A stretch of DNA of 64,000 nucleotides, taken from assembly GCF_900091445.1 (NCBI RefSeq), contig NZ_LT607733.1:558001-622000 (forward strand), read 5' to 3'. This stretch comes from Micromonospora echinofusca (GTDB lineage Bacteria; Actinomycetota; Actinomycetes; Mycobacteriales; Micromonosporaceae). The notes under the pieces were generated by a model. The model ran no database searches. It was not told the origin of the DNA and was given only the letters and a program-made list of their open reading frames with translations. The position numbers and the translations under genes are program-made. This document shows positions 8,861 to 17,945 of this stretch, piece after piece. Positions within the stretch are counted from its first letter, which is position 1. Each line of letters begins with the position of its first letter.

Positions 8861-8885
8861 CCCCCGGGGGCCGCCACACCGGGGG
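8861..8885. terminator. Hairpin between purC and glpK
   Basis: A 7-bp stem (8861-8867 with 8879-8885) begins directly after the purC stop in the convergent purC/glpK gap. It could serve purC. The remaining 45 nt show no clear second hairpin. Confidence 0.5.
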
Positions 8886-8930
8886 CGCGACGACGTTCGC
8901 GGCCGGCCAGCCAGCCGACCGGCGCGGCGG

Positions 8931-10415
8931 TCAGTCCACCCAGTCGAGGGTGCGCTGGACGGCCTTGCGCCAGTTGCGCAGCTCCTGCTCCCGGTGCGCC
9001 GGCGCCATCGTCGACTCCCACTGCGCGTCGGAGCGCCACTGGGCCCGCAGCGTCGCCAGGTCCGGCCAGAAGCCGACCGCCAGGCCGGCCGCGTAGGCCG
9101 CGCCGAGGCAGGTGGTCTCGGTGATCCGGGACCGGACCACCGGCACGTCGAGCACGTCGGCGAGGAACTGCATGAGCAGCCCGTTGGCGGTCATGCCGCC
9201 GTCGACCCGCAGCCGGCGCAGCGCCACGTCGGAGTCGGCGTTCATGGCGTCGACCACCTCGCGGGTCTGCCAGGCCGATGCCTCCAGCGCCGCCCGGGCG
9301 AGGTGCCCCTTGGTGATGTAACCGGTCAGGCCGGCGACCACCCCGCGCGCGTCGCTGCGCCAGTGCGGGGCGAACAACCCGGAGAAGGCCGGTACGACGT
9401 AGCAGCCGCCGTTGTCGTCGACGGTGCGGGCCAGCTCCTCCACCTCGGACGCGGTGGAGATCAGCCCGAGGTTGTCCCGCAGCCACTGCACCAGCGAGCC
9501 GGTGACCGCGATCGCCCCCTCCAGCGCGTAAGCGGCGGGCTGGCCGTGGATGCGGTAGGCGACCGTGGTGAGCAGGCCGTGGGTGGAGGGCACCGGGCTG
9601 GCACCGGTGTTGAGCAGCAGGAAGCTGCCGGTGCCGTAGGTGCACTTCGCCTCGCCCGGCTGGAAGCAGGTCTGCCCGAACAGGGCGGCCTGCTGGTCGC
9701 CGAGCGCGCTGGCGACGGACACCCCGGCCAGTACGCCCGTGGCCTCCCCGTAGACCTCCGCCGAGCTGCGGATCTCCGGCAGCATCGCGGCCGGCACGCC
9801 CATCGCGTCGAGCAGTTCCGGGTCCCAGTCGAGGGTGCTCAGGTCCATCAGCAGGGTGCGGCTGGCGTTGGTCACGTCGGTGACGTGCCGGCCGGTCAGC
9901 TTCCAGATCAGCCAGCTGTCCATCGTGCCGAAGAGCACCTCGCCGGCCTCGGCGCGCTCGCGCAGGCCGTCGACGTGCTCCAGCAGCCACCGCAGCTTCG
10001 GCCCGGCGAAGTAGGTGGCCAGCGGCAGCCCGGTGCGGGAGCGGAACCGTTCCTCGCCGTACGCCTGGTCGAGCTCGCGCAGCAGCGGCCCGGTGCGGGT
10101 GTCCTGCCAGACGACGGCGTTGGCCACCGGCCGGCCGGTGGCCCGGTCCCAGACGACGGTGGTCTCCCGCTGGTTGGTGATGCCCACGGCGGCGAGCCCG
10201 GCGGCGTCGGTGCCCGCGCCGTGCAGCGCCTCGCGGACCACCCGCTGGACGTTCTCCCAGATCTCCTCGGCGTCGTGTTCCACCCAGCCGGGCCGGGGGA
10301 AGATCTGCCGGTGCTCCCGCTGGGCCACGGAGACGATCTCCCCGGCGCGGTCGAAGACGATGCACCGTGAGGAGGTGGTGCCCTGGTCGATGGCGGCGAC
10401 GTACTGGGGGGTCAC
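8931..10415 (-). CDS. glpK: Glycerol kinase
   Basis: This FGGY-family kinase phosphorylates glycerol to glycerol 3-phosphate in the cytoplasm. The 494-residue length is normal. Visible are the N-terminal phosphate loop DQGTTSSR (about residues 10-17), WQDTRT, the substrate region [34 protein letters not shown] and the C-terminal [13 protein letters not shown]. The start is GTG with TACGGT 6 nt upstream, so it is probably leaderless. No glpF or glpD is next to it. Confidence 0.95.
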   Translation of the reverse strand: MTPQYVAAIDQGTTSSRCIVFDRAGEIVSVAQREHRQIFPRPGWVEHDAEEIWENVQRVVREALHGAGTDAAGLAAVGITNQRETTVVWDRATGRPVANAVVWQDTRTGPLLRELDQAYGEERFRSRTGLPLATYFAGPKLRWLLEHVDGLRERAEAGEVLFGTMDSWLIWKLTGRHVTDVTNASRTLLMDLSTLDWDPELLDAMGVPAAMLPEIRSSAEVYGEATGVLAGVSVASALGDQQAALFGQTCFQPGEAKCTYGTGSFLLLNTGASPVPSTHGLLTTVAYRIHGQPAAYALEGAIAVTGSLVQWLRDNLGLISTASEVEELARTVDDNGGCYVVPAFSGLFAPHWRSDARGVVAGLTGYITKGHLARAALEASAWQTREVVDAMNADSDVALRRLRVDGGMTANGLLMQFLADVLDVPVVRSRITETTCLGAAYAAGLAVGFWPDLATLRAQWRSDAQWESTMAPAHREQELRNWRKAVQRTLDWVD

Positions 10416-10421
10416 GGCAGC

Positions 10422-10427
10422 ACCGTA
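10422..10427 (-). promoter_or_regulatory. Leaderless -10 of glpK
   Basis: On the minus strand TACGGT ends 6 nt before the glpK GTG. This spacing puts the transcription start at or next to the start codon, and no Shine-Dalgarno sequence is present. Confidence 0.5.
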
Positions 10428-10511
10428 CCCGCAGTGGCGACGCCCCGCCGACCGGCCGCGCCCGGCCCGCCGGTCCCGGCCCCGGTCGGGGGCGGGCCGG
10501 GGTGGCGTCCG

Positions 10512-10517
10512 TACGAT
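10512..10517 (+). promoter_or_regulatory. Leaderless -10 of PRPP synthetase gene
   Basis: TACGAT lies 8 nt before the GTG at 10526. No ribosome-binding sequence fits in between, which points to a leaderless transcript. Confidence 0.5.
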
Positions 10518-10525
10518 GTGCGGAC

Positions 10526-11464
10526 GTGCGTGACATCGCCGTCTTCAGTGGAACCGCCCACCCCGAACTCGCCGCCGAGATCTGCGCCCACCTCGACGTG
10601 CCGCTGCATCCGGTACGGGTGTCCCGGTTCGCCAACGACTGCCTGGAAGTGCAGTTGCAGGCCAACTGCCGGGAGCGGGACGTCTTCCTGATCCAGCCGC
10701 TGGTGCCGCCCGTACAGGAGAACCTGGTCGAGCTGCTGCTCATGATCGACGCGGCCCGGGGCGCGTCGGCCGGCCGGATCACCGTGGTGCTGCCGCACTA
10801 CGCGTACGCGCGGTCGGACAAGAAGGACGCGCCGCGCATCTCGATCGGCGGGCGCCTCGTCGCCGACCTGCTCACCTCGGCGGGAGCGGACCGGGTGCTG
10901 GCGATGACCCTGCACTCGCCGCAGGTGCACGGCTTCTTCAGCGTGCCGGTCGACCACCTGCACGCGCTGCGCGAGCTGGCCGACCACTTCAGCCGCTACG
11001 ACCTGGGCAACACGGTGGTGGTCTCGCCGGACCTCGGCAACGCCAAGGAGGCGGCGGCGTTCGCCCGGCGGCTCGGCACCCCGGTGGCCGCCGGGGCGAA
11101 GCAGCGGTTCAGCGACGACCGGGTCAAGATCAGTGCGGTGATCGGCGACGTGACCGACCGGGACGTCATCGTGCTCGACGACGAGATCGCCAAGGGCAGT
11201 ACGGTCATCGAGCTGATGGAGCACCTGCGCGAGCTGCAGGTCCGCTCGATCCGCCTGGCCTGCACGCACGGCCTCTTCTCCAGCGACGCGTTGCGGCGGC
11301 TGAGCGGGCAGGAGGGCGTGCTGGAGATCGTCTGCACGAACACGGTGCCGATCCCCGCCGACAAGCGGGTGCCGAAGCTGCGGGTCCTGTCCGTGGCGCC
11401 GGCCCTGGCCGAGGCGATGCGCCGGATCCACAACGGCGAATCGGTGAGCGCCCTCTTCGCCTGA
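10526..11464 (+). CDS. Ribose-phosphate pyrophosphokinase, divergent type
   Basis: A 312-residue PRPP synthetase homologue, which would make PRPP from ribose 5-phosphate and ATP. Family landmarks are [44 protein letters not shown] and the PRPP-loop position [13 protein letters not shown]. Several positions differ from the classical enzyme: the metal-ligand Asp of DLHA is Thr (MTLHSPQ), the RQDRK catalytic stretch is RSDKK, and the usual DDxxDTxGT loop reads DDEIAKGST. It is therefore probably a paralogue of the housekeeping enzyme, and activity should not be assumed. The start is the GTG at 10526. Confidence 0.85.
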   Translation: MRDIAVFSGTAHPELAAEICAHLDVPLHPVRVSRFANDCLEVQLQANCRERDVFLIQPLVPPVQENLVELLLMIDAARGASAGRITVVLPHYAYARSDKKDAPRISIGGRLVADLLTSAGADRVLAMTLHSPQVHGFFSVPVDHLHALRELADHFSRYDLGNTVVVSPDLGNAKEAAAFARRLGTPVAAGAKQRFSDDRVKISAVIGDVTDRDVIVLDDEIAKGSTVIELMEHLRELQVRSIRLACTHGLFSSDALRRLSGQEGVLEIVCTNTVPIPADKRVPKLRVLSVAPALAEAMRRIHNGESVSALFA

Positions 11465-11496
11465 TCCGCCCCGGGCCGCCGGCCCCCGTGCGGCAG

Positions 11497-11964
11497 TCAG
11501 TCGCGGCGGTGGCGGCCGGTGTGCTGGGGGGCCCCGACGGCGGTGCTGATGCGGACCGTGGTGCCGCGCGCGCCGGTCTCGACGTCCATGCTGTCGCTCA
11601 GTTCGCGGGCCAGCCAGAGACCCCACCCGCCGGCGGTGTCGGCGGCGGGGCGGCTCCGGTCGCCCAGCCGCTGCGTGCTGATGCCCTGCCCGTGGTCGGA
11701 GACCTCGCAGAACAGTTGCCCCGGCTGCCGCCACAGCCGCAGCCAGCCTCGGCCGCCGCCGTGCCGGACCGCGTTGGTGATCAGCTCGTTGACCGCGAGC
11801 ACGAAGTCGTCCAGGCGCTGCCCGCTCAGCCCGGCGGCGTGCGCGCAGGAGGTGACCGAGTGGCGAAGCTCGGTCACCTGGGCCTGCTCGAAGGCCTCGG
11901 CGATGAGTAGGGAAGATTCGATGGGCACAACCGTACGCTGTGCGCCGGGTTCCGCATTCGTCAT
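11497..11964 (-). CDS. RsbW-like anti-sigma/ATP-binding regulator
   Basis: A 155-residue protein with a histidine-kinase-like ATPase fold of the RsbW/SpoIIAB type. It has an N-box NELITNAVRHGGG, a G1 motif DHGQGIS and a G2 region TAGGWGLWLARELSDS. Such proteins bind and phosphorylate anti-sigma antagonists or sequester sigma factors. No sigma factor or STAS partner is adjacent, so its partner is unknown. The start is the ATG at 11964, giving the MTNAEPGAQRTVVPIESS N-terminus. It converges on the PRPP synthetase gene with a 32-nt gap. Confidence 0.8.
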   Translation of the reverse strand: MTNAEPGAQRTVVPIESSLLIAEAFEQAQVTELRHSVTSCAHAAGLSGQRLDDFVLAVNELITNAVRHGGGRGWLRLWRQPGQLFCEVSDHGQGISTQRLGDRSRPAADTAGGWGLWLARELSDSMDVETGARGTTVRISTAVGAPQHTGRHRRD

Positions 11965-12084
11965 GGCCCCGTCCCGACAGCGGATCGCGGAATTTTTGCG
12001 GCTTTTCCACCGTACGTCAGGGTTCTGCCGGGCGCATCCGGCGGCCCCTCGGCCGACGTGGCCCGCTGTGGCATCGTGACGGGC

Positions 12085-13212
12085 GTGTCGACGCCGCCCG
12101 GTGGTTTCGAGGTCCCGCTCTGGCGGGCCATCGCTGTTTTCCGCGTGGCCTCCCTGGCGTACGTCTGCGCGCTGGCGCTGCGCGACGCCGACCGGTACGC
12201 CCACCCGCTGGCGGCCGCCGGCCTGGTCCTGCTGATGGCGGTCTGGACGGGCGTGACCGCCGTCGGCTACGCCGACCCGGCCCGCCGGCGCTGGCCGCTG
12301 CTCCTGGCCGACCTGGGGGTCGTCCTCGGCATCATGCTGGCCACCCCCTGGGTGATCGGGCGGACGGCGCTCGCCGCCGGCGTGCCCACCCTCGCGGTGG
12401 CCTGGCTGGCCGGCCCGGTGCTGGCCTGGGCGGTCTCCGGCGGCCGGCGACGGGGCACGGTCGCCGCCCTCGTGCTCGGCGCGGCGGACCTCGTCACCCG
12501 CGAACGGATCGGCGGGTCCTCGCTCACCGGGGTGATCCTGCTGCTCCTCGCCGGGGTGGTGGTCGGGCACGTCGCCCGGCTGGCCGTGACCGCCGAGGAG
12601 CGACTGCACCGGGCGGTCGAGCTGGAGGCCGCCACCCGGGAACGGGAGCGCCTGGCCCGGGACATCCACGACTCCGTGCTCCAGGTGCTCGCGCTGGTGC
12701 AGCGGCGCGGCGCCCACCTCGACGGCGAGGCCGGGGAGCTGGCCCGGCTCGCCGGGGAACAGGAGGCCGCGCTGCGCGCCCTGATCGGCGGCGCCGCGTC
12801 GGCCGGGACCGTCGTCGACGGCGGGCCGGTGGACCTGCGCGGGCTGCTCAACCGGTACGCCTCGGCCACGGTCTCGCTCTCCGCGCCGGCGACCCCGGTG
12901 CCGCTGCCCGGGCCGGTCGCCCACGAGCTGGCCGCCGCGACCGCCGCGGCCCTCGACAACGTGGCCCGGCACACGGACGGGCGGGCGTGGGTGCTGGTCG
13001 AGGACGAGGGGACGACGGTGACCGTGTCGATCCGCGACGAGGGGCCGGGCTTCGCGGCCGGCCGGCTGGAGGAGGCCGCCGCCGAGGGCCGGCTCGGCGT
13101 CGCCCGGTCGATCCGGGGCCGCCTCGCCGACCTCGGCGGCACGGTGCGGATCACCTCCGCGCCGGGCGTCGGCACGGAGCTGGAACTGACCGTGGAAAGG
13201 GAGGGCCGGTGA
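12085..13212 (+). CDS. MacS-family sensor histidine kinase
   Basis: A 375-residue kinase of the HisKA_3 type. Five or six hydrophobic segments span about residues 12-165. The dimerisation motif ERERLARDIHDSVLQ carries the phospho-acceptor at about His195. The ATPase domain shows ALDNVARHTDG, DEGPGF and a C-terminal GVARSIRGRL region. It phosphorylates the LuxR-type regulator encoded downstream. The GTG at 12085 is my start choice (CATCGT 7 nt upstream; no ribosome site). Its TGA is overlapped by the GTG of the 60-bp repeat ORF, so translation runs on into the coupling element. Confidence 0.85.
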   Translation: MSTPPGGFEVPLWRAIAVFRVASLAYVCALALRDADRYAHPLAAAGLVLLMAVWTGVTAVGYADPARRRWPLLLADLGVVLGIMLATPWVIGRTALAAGVPTLAVAWLAGPVLAWAVSGGRRRGTVAALVLGAADLVTRERIGGSSLTGVILLLLAGVVVGHVARLAVTAEERLHRAVELEAATRERERLARDIHDSVLQVLALVQRRGAHLDGEAGELARLAGEQEAALRALIGGAASAGTVVDGGPVDLRGLLNRYASATVSLSAPATPVPLPGPVAHELAAATAAALDNVARHTDGRAWVLVEDEGTTVTVSIRDEGPGFAAGRLEEAAAEGRLGVARSIRGRLADLGGTVRITSAPGVGTELELTVEREGR

Positions 13213-13322
13213 GCGCGAGGAGTGAGCCGGGTCTGCGAGCCCCGCAGTCGCGAACGAAGGAGGGGCCGGTGAGCGCGAGGAGTGAGCCGGGTCTGCGAGC
13301 CCCGCAGTCGCGAACGAAGGAG
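13203..13322 (+). repeat. Tandem duplicate of a 60-bp coding coupling repeat
   Basis: Two identical 60-bp copies (13203-13262 and 13263-13322) sit exactly between the kinase stop and the regulator start. Each copy encodes PVSARSEPGLRAPQSRTKEG or its end variant in a frame open through both copies. Each ends in GAAGGAG, a strong ribosome-binding sequence. The unit begins around a GTGA overlap of the upstream stop codon. I recall this peptide from N-termini of many Micromonosporaceae proteins, but could not check. Confidence 0.85.
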
Positions 13323-13334
13323 GTACGGCCGTGA
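13209..13334 (+). CDS. Repeat-encoded 41-residue coupling ORF
   Basis: This open frame starts at the GTG that overlaps the kinase TGA (GTGA) and reads through two copies of VSARSEPGLRAPQSRTKE. It ends at a TGA that overlaps the GTG of the response regulator (again GTGA). Both junctions are 4-nt overlaps, so ribosomes finishing the kinase can pass through this ORF into the regulator. The protein is basic and without a recognisable fold. Its function is more likely translational coupling than a product. Alternatively it is an unselected by-product of a mobile repeat. Confidence 0.45.
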   Translation: MSARSEPGLRAPQSRTKEGPVSARSEPGLRAPQSRTKEVRP

Positions 13335-14008
13335 CGGGCGTGCGGGTGATGGTGGTGGACGACCACCCGATGTGGCGTGAGGGGGTGGCCCGGGACCTCA
13401 CCGAGGCCGGCCACGTCGTCGTCGCCACCACCGGCGAGGGCCGGCAGGCGGTACGGGTGGCTGCCGCCGCCCGGCCCGACGTGGTCGTCCTCGACCTGCA
13501 ACTGCCGGACGTCTCGGGGGTGGAGGTGATCCACGGGTTGCGCGCCGTGCTGCCGCAGGTGCGGGTGCTGATGCTCTCGGCCAGCGGCGAGCAGCAGAGC
13601 GTGCTGGACGCGGTGAAGGCGGGCGCCACCGGCTACCTGGTGAAGTCGGCCGCCCCGGCGGAGTTCCTGGAGGCGGTGCGCCGGACGGCGGCGGGGGAGC
13701 CGGTGTTCACGCCCGGCCTGGCCGGGCTGGTGCTCGGCGAGTACCGCCGGCTCGCGGCCGACCCGGGCGGTGCCGAACCCGGCGGGCGGGACGTTCGGGG
13801 AGCCGGCCCGGCCCCCCAGCTCACCGACCGGGAGACCGAGGTGCTGCGCCTGGTCGCCAAGGGGATGTCCTACAAGCAGATCGCCGAGCGGCTCGGGTTG
13901 TCGCACCGCACGGTGCAGAACCACGTGCAGAACACGCTCGGCAAGCTCCAGCTGCACAACCGCGTCGAGCTGACCCGGTACGCGATCGAACGGGGCCTGG
14001 ACGACTGA
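13331..14008 (+). CDS. LuxR/NarL-type response regulator, MacR-like
   Basis: A 225-residue response regulator. The receiver domain has the acidic pair at Asp10/Asp11, phospho-acceptor Asp55 in VVLDLQLPD, and Lys105 in GYLVKSAAP. The C-terminal LuxR helix-turn-helix reads LTDRETEVLRLVAKGMSYKQI followed by LSHRTVQNHVQNTLGKL. It is the partner of the kinase upstream. The GTG start overlaps the stop of the repeat ORF and is preceded by AGGAGG in the second repeat copy. The regulon is unknown. Confidence 0.9.
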   Translation: MTGVRVMVVDDHPMWREGVARDLTEAGHVVVATTGEGRQAVRVAAAARPDVVVLDLQLPDVSGVEVIHGLRAVLPQVRVLMLSASGEQQSVLDAVKAGATGYLVKSAAPAEFLEAVRRTAAGEPVFTPGLAGLVLGEYRRLAADPGGAEPGGRDVRGAGPAPQLTDRETEVLRLVAKGMSYKQIAERLGLSHRTVQNHVQNTLGKLQLHNRVELTRYAIERGLDD

Positions 14009-14049
14009 GGGCCGCCGGGGAACCACCCCGAAGGGTTCCCCGACGGCCC
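14009..14049. terminator. Bidirectional terminator between convergent genes
   Basis: A two-part stem: outer GGGCCG/CGGCCC (14009-14014 with 14044-14049) and inner GGGGAACC/GGTTCCCC (14017-14024 with 14034-14041). It fills the gap between the response regulator stop and the DUF5709 gene stop and can serve both. Confidence 0.75.
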
Positions 14050-14058
14050 CGCGACGGC

Positions 14059-14631
14059 TCAGACCGAGTGCGGTGGGCGCGTCTCGTGGATGGCCAGCTC
14101 CTCGGCGCTCGCGCCGCCGCCGGCCGAACCGGCGTCGTACGCCACCGAGTCGGTCTCCTGGTCGGTGTGTGCCCCCTCGTCCGGTTCGACGAGCCGGCCG
14201 ACCTCGGCGTCGGCGACGCTGCCGAGCTGGCCGTGGTCGTAGAGGGAGACCGGCGACTTCGGGTCGGAGGTGGGGCCGGGGTCGAGCACGTCCGCGTCGA
14301 GCTGGGCCTGGGCCGCGGCCTCCTCGCTGTCGGCCTCGGCGGCGATGTCCGGGTCGACGGGGCCGGCCAGCGGATCGTCGGCGGGGCGTTCGTACCGCTC
14401 CCGGTCGAGCTTGTAGTCGAGCGACTCGCCGTCGAGCTGCTCCTCGGCGGTGGTCCCGAACCGGTCCACCGCGACCGGCGTCCGGTCGCCCGGCAGCTGG
14501 GCCGGCTCCGGGCCGTCCGCCTCGCGCCCGGTCAGGACGTCGTCGTTGGCGGTCGAGTCGTCGTCGGCGGTGTCGGGCAGGCCCTCCGCCTCGGGGTCGG
14601 ACACGGGGGTCGGGTACTCGTCGTCGCGCAT
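14059..14631 (-). CDS. DUF5709 acidic protein
   Basis: A 190-residue, strongly acidic, probably disordered protein. It opens MRDDEYPTPVSDPEAEGLPD and contains SLDYKLDRERYERPADDPL and SLYDHGQLGSVADAEVGRLVEPDEG, the conserved core of the actinobacterial DUF5709 family. No enzymatic motif is present. Function is unknown; members are common in this family of organisms. Confidence 0.8.
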   Translation of the reverse strand: MRDDEYPTPVSDPEAEGLPDTADDDSTANDDVLTGREADGPEPAQLPGDRTPVAVDRFGTTAEEQLDGESLDYKLDRERYERPADDPLAGPVDPDIAAEADSEEAAAQAQLDADVLDPGPTSDPKSPVSLYDHGQLGSVADAEVGRLVEPDEGAHTDQETDSVAYDAGSAGGGASAEELAIHETRPPHSV

Positions 14632-14734
14632 GGCTGACCACTACCCACCTCCCCGGCGGCATAACCGGTGCCGGCCGTGGCCATCCGGGCGGAAGGGGTG
14701 CCTCCGGGGACGGCGGGGCAGGATCGGGGCGCCG

Positions 14735-15460
14735 TCAGCCGTGCTCGCCGGCCTCGTCGGCCACGTGCAGCACGCACCAGACGACCTTGCCGTCCGGCAC
14801 CCGGCTGCTGCCCCAGCTGCGGGCCACGGTGTCGATCAGCAGCAGGCCGCGCCCGCCCGCGACGTCCGGCGGGGCCGTCCCGGTGAACGTCGGCTGCCGC
14901 GACGAGTGGTCGCGTACCGCCAGGTGCAGGTGGTCGTCCCGGGGCGCCAGGCGGACCGTCATCGGGGTGCGCGCGTGGGCGACGACGTTGTTCACCATCT
15001 CGGTGACGGCGATGCACGCCGGTTCGACCAGCTCGGGCAGGCCCCAGGCTCCGCAGCCCTCCGCCACGAGCTGCCGGGCCTGCCGGGCGGCCCCGACGAC
15101 GGGCGGCAGGTCGGCCTCGACCACCGCGGCCAGCGGCGCGGCGGCCAGCCCGGCCATCGCCCCGTCCAGGGTCGGCCATGCCGGCACCCCCTCGACGGCG
15201 CCGGTCGGATCGCAGAGCAGCAGGTCGGCGGCGGGCCAGTGGCGCACCTCCCGGCGTACCTGCGTGAAGACGTCCCGGGCCGTCGGGTCGGTCACCCGCA
15301 GGTCGGTGAGGTCCGCCACGACCGCGCCGGGCCGTTCGCAGAGGTGGGCGAGCAGGCCGTCGCGCACGGCGTCCGTGGCGGAGTGGTCGAGCACACCGGT
15401 CACCCGGAGCACCCCGGAGGACTCGTCGGCCTTCACCTGACAGCGCGCGTCGGTCGCCAT
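14735..15460 (-). CDS. STAS domain-ATPase fusion regulator
   Basis: A 241-residue fusion. The first ~90 residues are STAS-like (VKADESSGVLRVTGVLDHSA through AVVADLTDLRVTDPTARDVF), the anti-sigma antagonist fold, although the central phospho-Ser motif is degenerate here. The second half is an RsbW-like ATPase with N-box VTEMVNNVVAHARTPM, a degenerate G1 region (VRDHSSRQP in place of DxGxG) and G2 GGRGLLLIDTVARSWG. Such proteins act in partner-switching control of sigma factors. The start is the ATG at 15460; longer frames run into unrelated DNA. Confidence 0.8.
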   Translation of the reverse strand: MATDARCQVKADESSGVLRVTGVLDHSATDAVRDGLLAHLCERPGAVVADLTDLRVTDPTARDVFTQVRREVRHWPAADLLLCDPTGAVEGVPAWPTLDGAMAGLAAAPLAAVVEADLPPVVGAARQARQLVAEGCGAWGLPELVEPACIAVTEMVNNVVAHARTPMTVRLAPRDDHLHLAVRDHSSRQPTFTGTAPPDVAGGRGLLLIDTVARSWGSSRVPDGKVVWCVLHVADEAGEHG

Positions 15461-15519
15461 GATCGCCCTATTCTGCACCGCCCGCGCGGAGCGCGCACCC
15501 GACCGCTCGCTGCCGGGCA

Positions 15520-16518
15520 TCAGCGGTCCGTCCGCGCCCGGCGGGTCATCGCGGCCACCGTCCCGACGGCGGTTCCCGCCGCCGCCAGCCCGAAGGCGGC
15601 GGTCATCCGGACCAGGTGCCGCCGCCGGCCGTGCCAGCCGCCCTCGCGCTGTGCCGCCGCGTCGGGGCGGAAGACGTTGCCGGCGCTCTCCGGTCGCGGG
15701 GCGGGCCCGAACTGGGTGCGGTGCGTGTACCAGCCGAGGACCCGCTCGGCGAGCGCCGGGGCCAGCCGCCACTGGAGGCCGATCAGCCGGGCGGCCCCGC
15801 CGGCGTACGCCTCGCGCCGGGGGCGGCGCAGCAGCCGGACGATCGTCTCGGCCACCACCTCCGGCGGGTAGACCGGGGGCGGCGGCACCAGTTCCCGGCC
15901 GCTGTGGTTGGCGGCGTGCCGGAAGAACGGGGTGTCGATGGTGGCCGGCAGCACCGTGCAGATGGAGATGTCGCCGCGCCCGGTGACCCGCATCTCCTGC
16001 CGGACCGTGTCGGCCAGCCCGCGGATGCCGTGCTTCGCGGCGTTGTACGCCGACTGGTAGGGCATCGCCACCTCGGCCAGCACCGACGCGTTGTTGACCA
16101 GTACGCCGCCCCCCGCCGCGCTCAGCTGGGGCAGGGCGGCCCGGGTGCCGTACGCGGCGCCGAGCAGGTTCACCTCCAGCACCCGCCGGAACTCCTCCAC
16201 CGGGATCTCGTCGAAGAGCCCGACCGCGCCGACGGCGGCGTTGTTGATCCAGCCGTCGATCCGCCCGAACTCGGCGACGGCACGGGCGGCGAGGCGCTCG
16301 ACGGCCGCCGGGTCGGTCACGTCGGTCGGCACGACCAGCGCCCGCCCGCCCAGTTCCCGGCACCGCTGGGCCACCTCCTCCAGCGCCGCCTCGCTCCGGG
16401 CGGCCAGCACGACGGCGGTGCCGCGCCGGGCGAGGGCGTACGCGGTGGCCGTACCGATGCCGCTGGAGGCACCGGTGAGCACGACGGTGGCGTCGGCGAG
16501 GCTGCGGGTCAGAGGCAT
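15520..16518 (-). CDS. SDR family oxidoreductase
   Basis: A 332-residue short-chain dehydrogenase. It has TGASSGIG nucleotide binding (about residues 14-21), the structural NNA motif, VNNASV with the catalytic Ser region, and the YNAAK catalytic Tyr/Lys. A C-terminal extension of about 90 residues ends in a hydrophobic helix (AAFGLAAAGTAVGTVAAM), so it may be membrane-associated. Substrate is unknown. The ATG at 16518 is chosen because the conserved fold begins within 10 residues. The next gene is divergent, 215 bp away. Confidence 0.85.
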   Translation of the reverse strand: MPLTRSLADATVVLTGASSGIGTATAYALARRGTAVVLAARSEAALEEVAQRCRELGGRALVVPTDVTDPAAVERLAARAVAEFGRIDGWINNAAVGAVGLFDEIPVEEFRRVLEVNLLGAAYGTRAALPQLSAAGGGVLVNNASVLAEVAMPYQSAYNAAKHGIRGLADTVRQEMRVTGRGDISICTVLPATIDTPFFRHAANHSGRELVPPPPVYPPEVVAETIVRLLRRPRREAYAGGAARLIGLQWRLAPALAERVLGWYTHRTQFGPAPRPESAGNVFRPDAAAQREGGWHGRRRHLVRMTAAFGLAAAGTAVGTVAAMTRRARTDR

Positions 16519-16733
16519 TCTTCGCCCGTACCCCCACGGGCAGGGGTCATGCGGCCGGGGCCGGGTCGGAATTGCCCCGGCTCCGGGTGTGGCAGGCCGC
16601 GCCGCGACAGTTGCCGTCGCGCAAGCACCCGCCGGGCTCTTCCCGATCTGCCAGGTTTCGGCTCCCGGGAGTTCGGTTAATGGGACCCTCTGACCGAGGA
16701 CCACCGCTTGAGAAGATCGCATGGAGGTGACCC

Positions 16734-17936
16734 ATGCGCGTCGGCCTCGTCTGCGCGCACGCCGGCCCGCCCAGGGGCACCGACGGCCTGACCGTCGGTA
16801 CCCACCAGCACATCGCCCGGGTCGCCGCCGAACTCGCCGCGCGGGGCCACGACGTCCGGGTGTACGAACGCCGCGACGACCCCGACCTGCCGGAGACGGC
16901 GACGGTCGACGGTTACCGGGTGGAGCGGGTCCCGGTCGGCCCGGCCGCCCCGCTGCCCACCGCCGAGCTGGTGCCGTACGTGTCCGCGTTCGGCGCCTGG
17001 CTGGCCGACCGGTGGGTGGGCGACTGGCACCCCGAGGTGGTCCACGGGCACTACTGGGTCGGCGGGCTGGCCGCCGCGCACGCGGTCCGCGAGACCGACA
17101 TCCCGGTGGTGCAGACCTTCCACTCCCTGGGCGTCGAGCAGCTGCGCCACCTCGGCCGGATGTACGACGGCCCGGGGGAGCGGATCCCGCTGGAGCGCGC
17201 GCTGACCCGGGCGGTGGACATCGCGGTCGCCCAGTGCACCGACGAGGTCGACGAGCTGACCAGGATGGGACTGCAACGCAGCTCCGTGGCGATGGTGCCG
17301 GCCGGCGTCGACACCGCGCAGTTCCACCCCGACGGCGAGGCCGCCCCCCGCGACCGGCGGGCCCGGATCCTCTCCGTCGGCGGGCTCTCGGCCGGGCACG
17401 GCCAGGAGGACCTGATCCGGGCCATGCGGCTGGTCGGCGACGCCGAACTCGTGATCGCCGGCGGCCCGCCCGCCGGGCAGCTCGCCAGCCACGCCGAGGC
17501 CCGCCGGTTGCGCGAGTTGGCCGAGCGCAGCGGGGTGGCCGAGCAGGTGAAGCTGGTGGGCGCGGTGCCGCACGAGCAGATGGCCACCTGGTACCGCTCG
17601 GCGGACGTGGTCGCCTGCACGCCGCACTACTCCTCCGCCGGCCGGGTGTCGCTGGAGGCGATGGCCTGCGGGGTGCCGGTGGTGGGCTACTCCATGGGCG
17701 GCATCGCCGACGCGGTGGTCGACGAGGTCACCGGCCGGCTGGTGCCGCCGGGCGACGTCCGCACGCTGGGCGTGACGCTGCGCCGGCTGCTCTCCGACAA
17801 CGCCGGGCGGTTCGCGTACGGGCACGCCGCCGTCGACCGGGTGCGGTGCAGCTACACCTGGGAGCGGACGGCCGGCGCGCTGGAGCGCCTCTACGAGCGG
17901 GTGGTGAGCCGGCGCAAGCCGGTCGAGGCGGCCTGA
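16734..17936 (+). CDS. GT4 family glycosyltransferase
   Basis: A 400-residue GT-B glycosyltransferase of family 4. The N-terminal Rossmann half shows GTDGLTVGTHQHIARVAAELAARGHDV and VVHGHYWVGGL. The C-terminal donor domain has SVGGLSAGHGQEDLIRAM, LVIAGGP, HEQMATWYRSADVVACTPHYS and the acidic nucleotide-sugar motif SLEAMACGVPVVG. A strong ribosome site GGAGGTGA fixes the ATG at 16734. The layout resembles MshA-like enzymes, but the acceptor is unknown. Confidence 0.88.
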   Translation: MRVGLVCAHAGPPRGTDGLTVGTHQHIARVAAELAARGHDVRVYERRDDPDLPETATVDGYRVERVPVGPAAPLPTAELVPYVSAFGAWLADRWVGDWHPEVVHGHYWVGGLAAAHAVRETDIPVVQTFHSLGVEQLRHLGRMYDGPGERIPLERALTRAVDIAVAQCTDEVDELTRMGLQRSSVAMVPAGVDTAQFHPDGEAAPRDRRARILSVGGLSAGHGQEDLIRAMRLVGDAELVIAGGPPAGQLASHAEARRLRELAERSGVAEQVKLVGAVPHEQMATWYRSADVVACTPHYSSAGRVSLEAMACGVPVVGYSMGGIADAVVDEVTGRLVPPGDVRTLGVTLRRLLSDNAGRFAYGHAAVDRVRCSYTWERTAGALERLYERVVSRRKPVEAA

Positions 17937-17945
17937 CCCGGTTCC

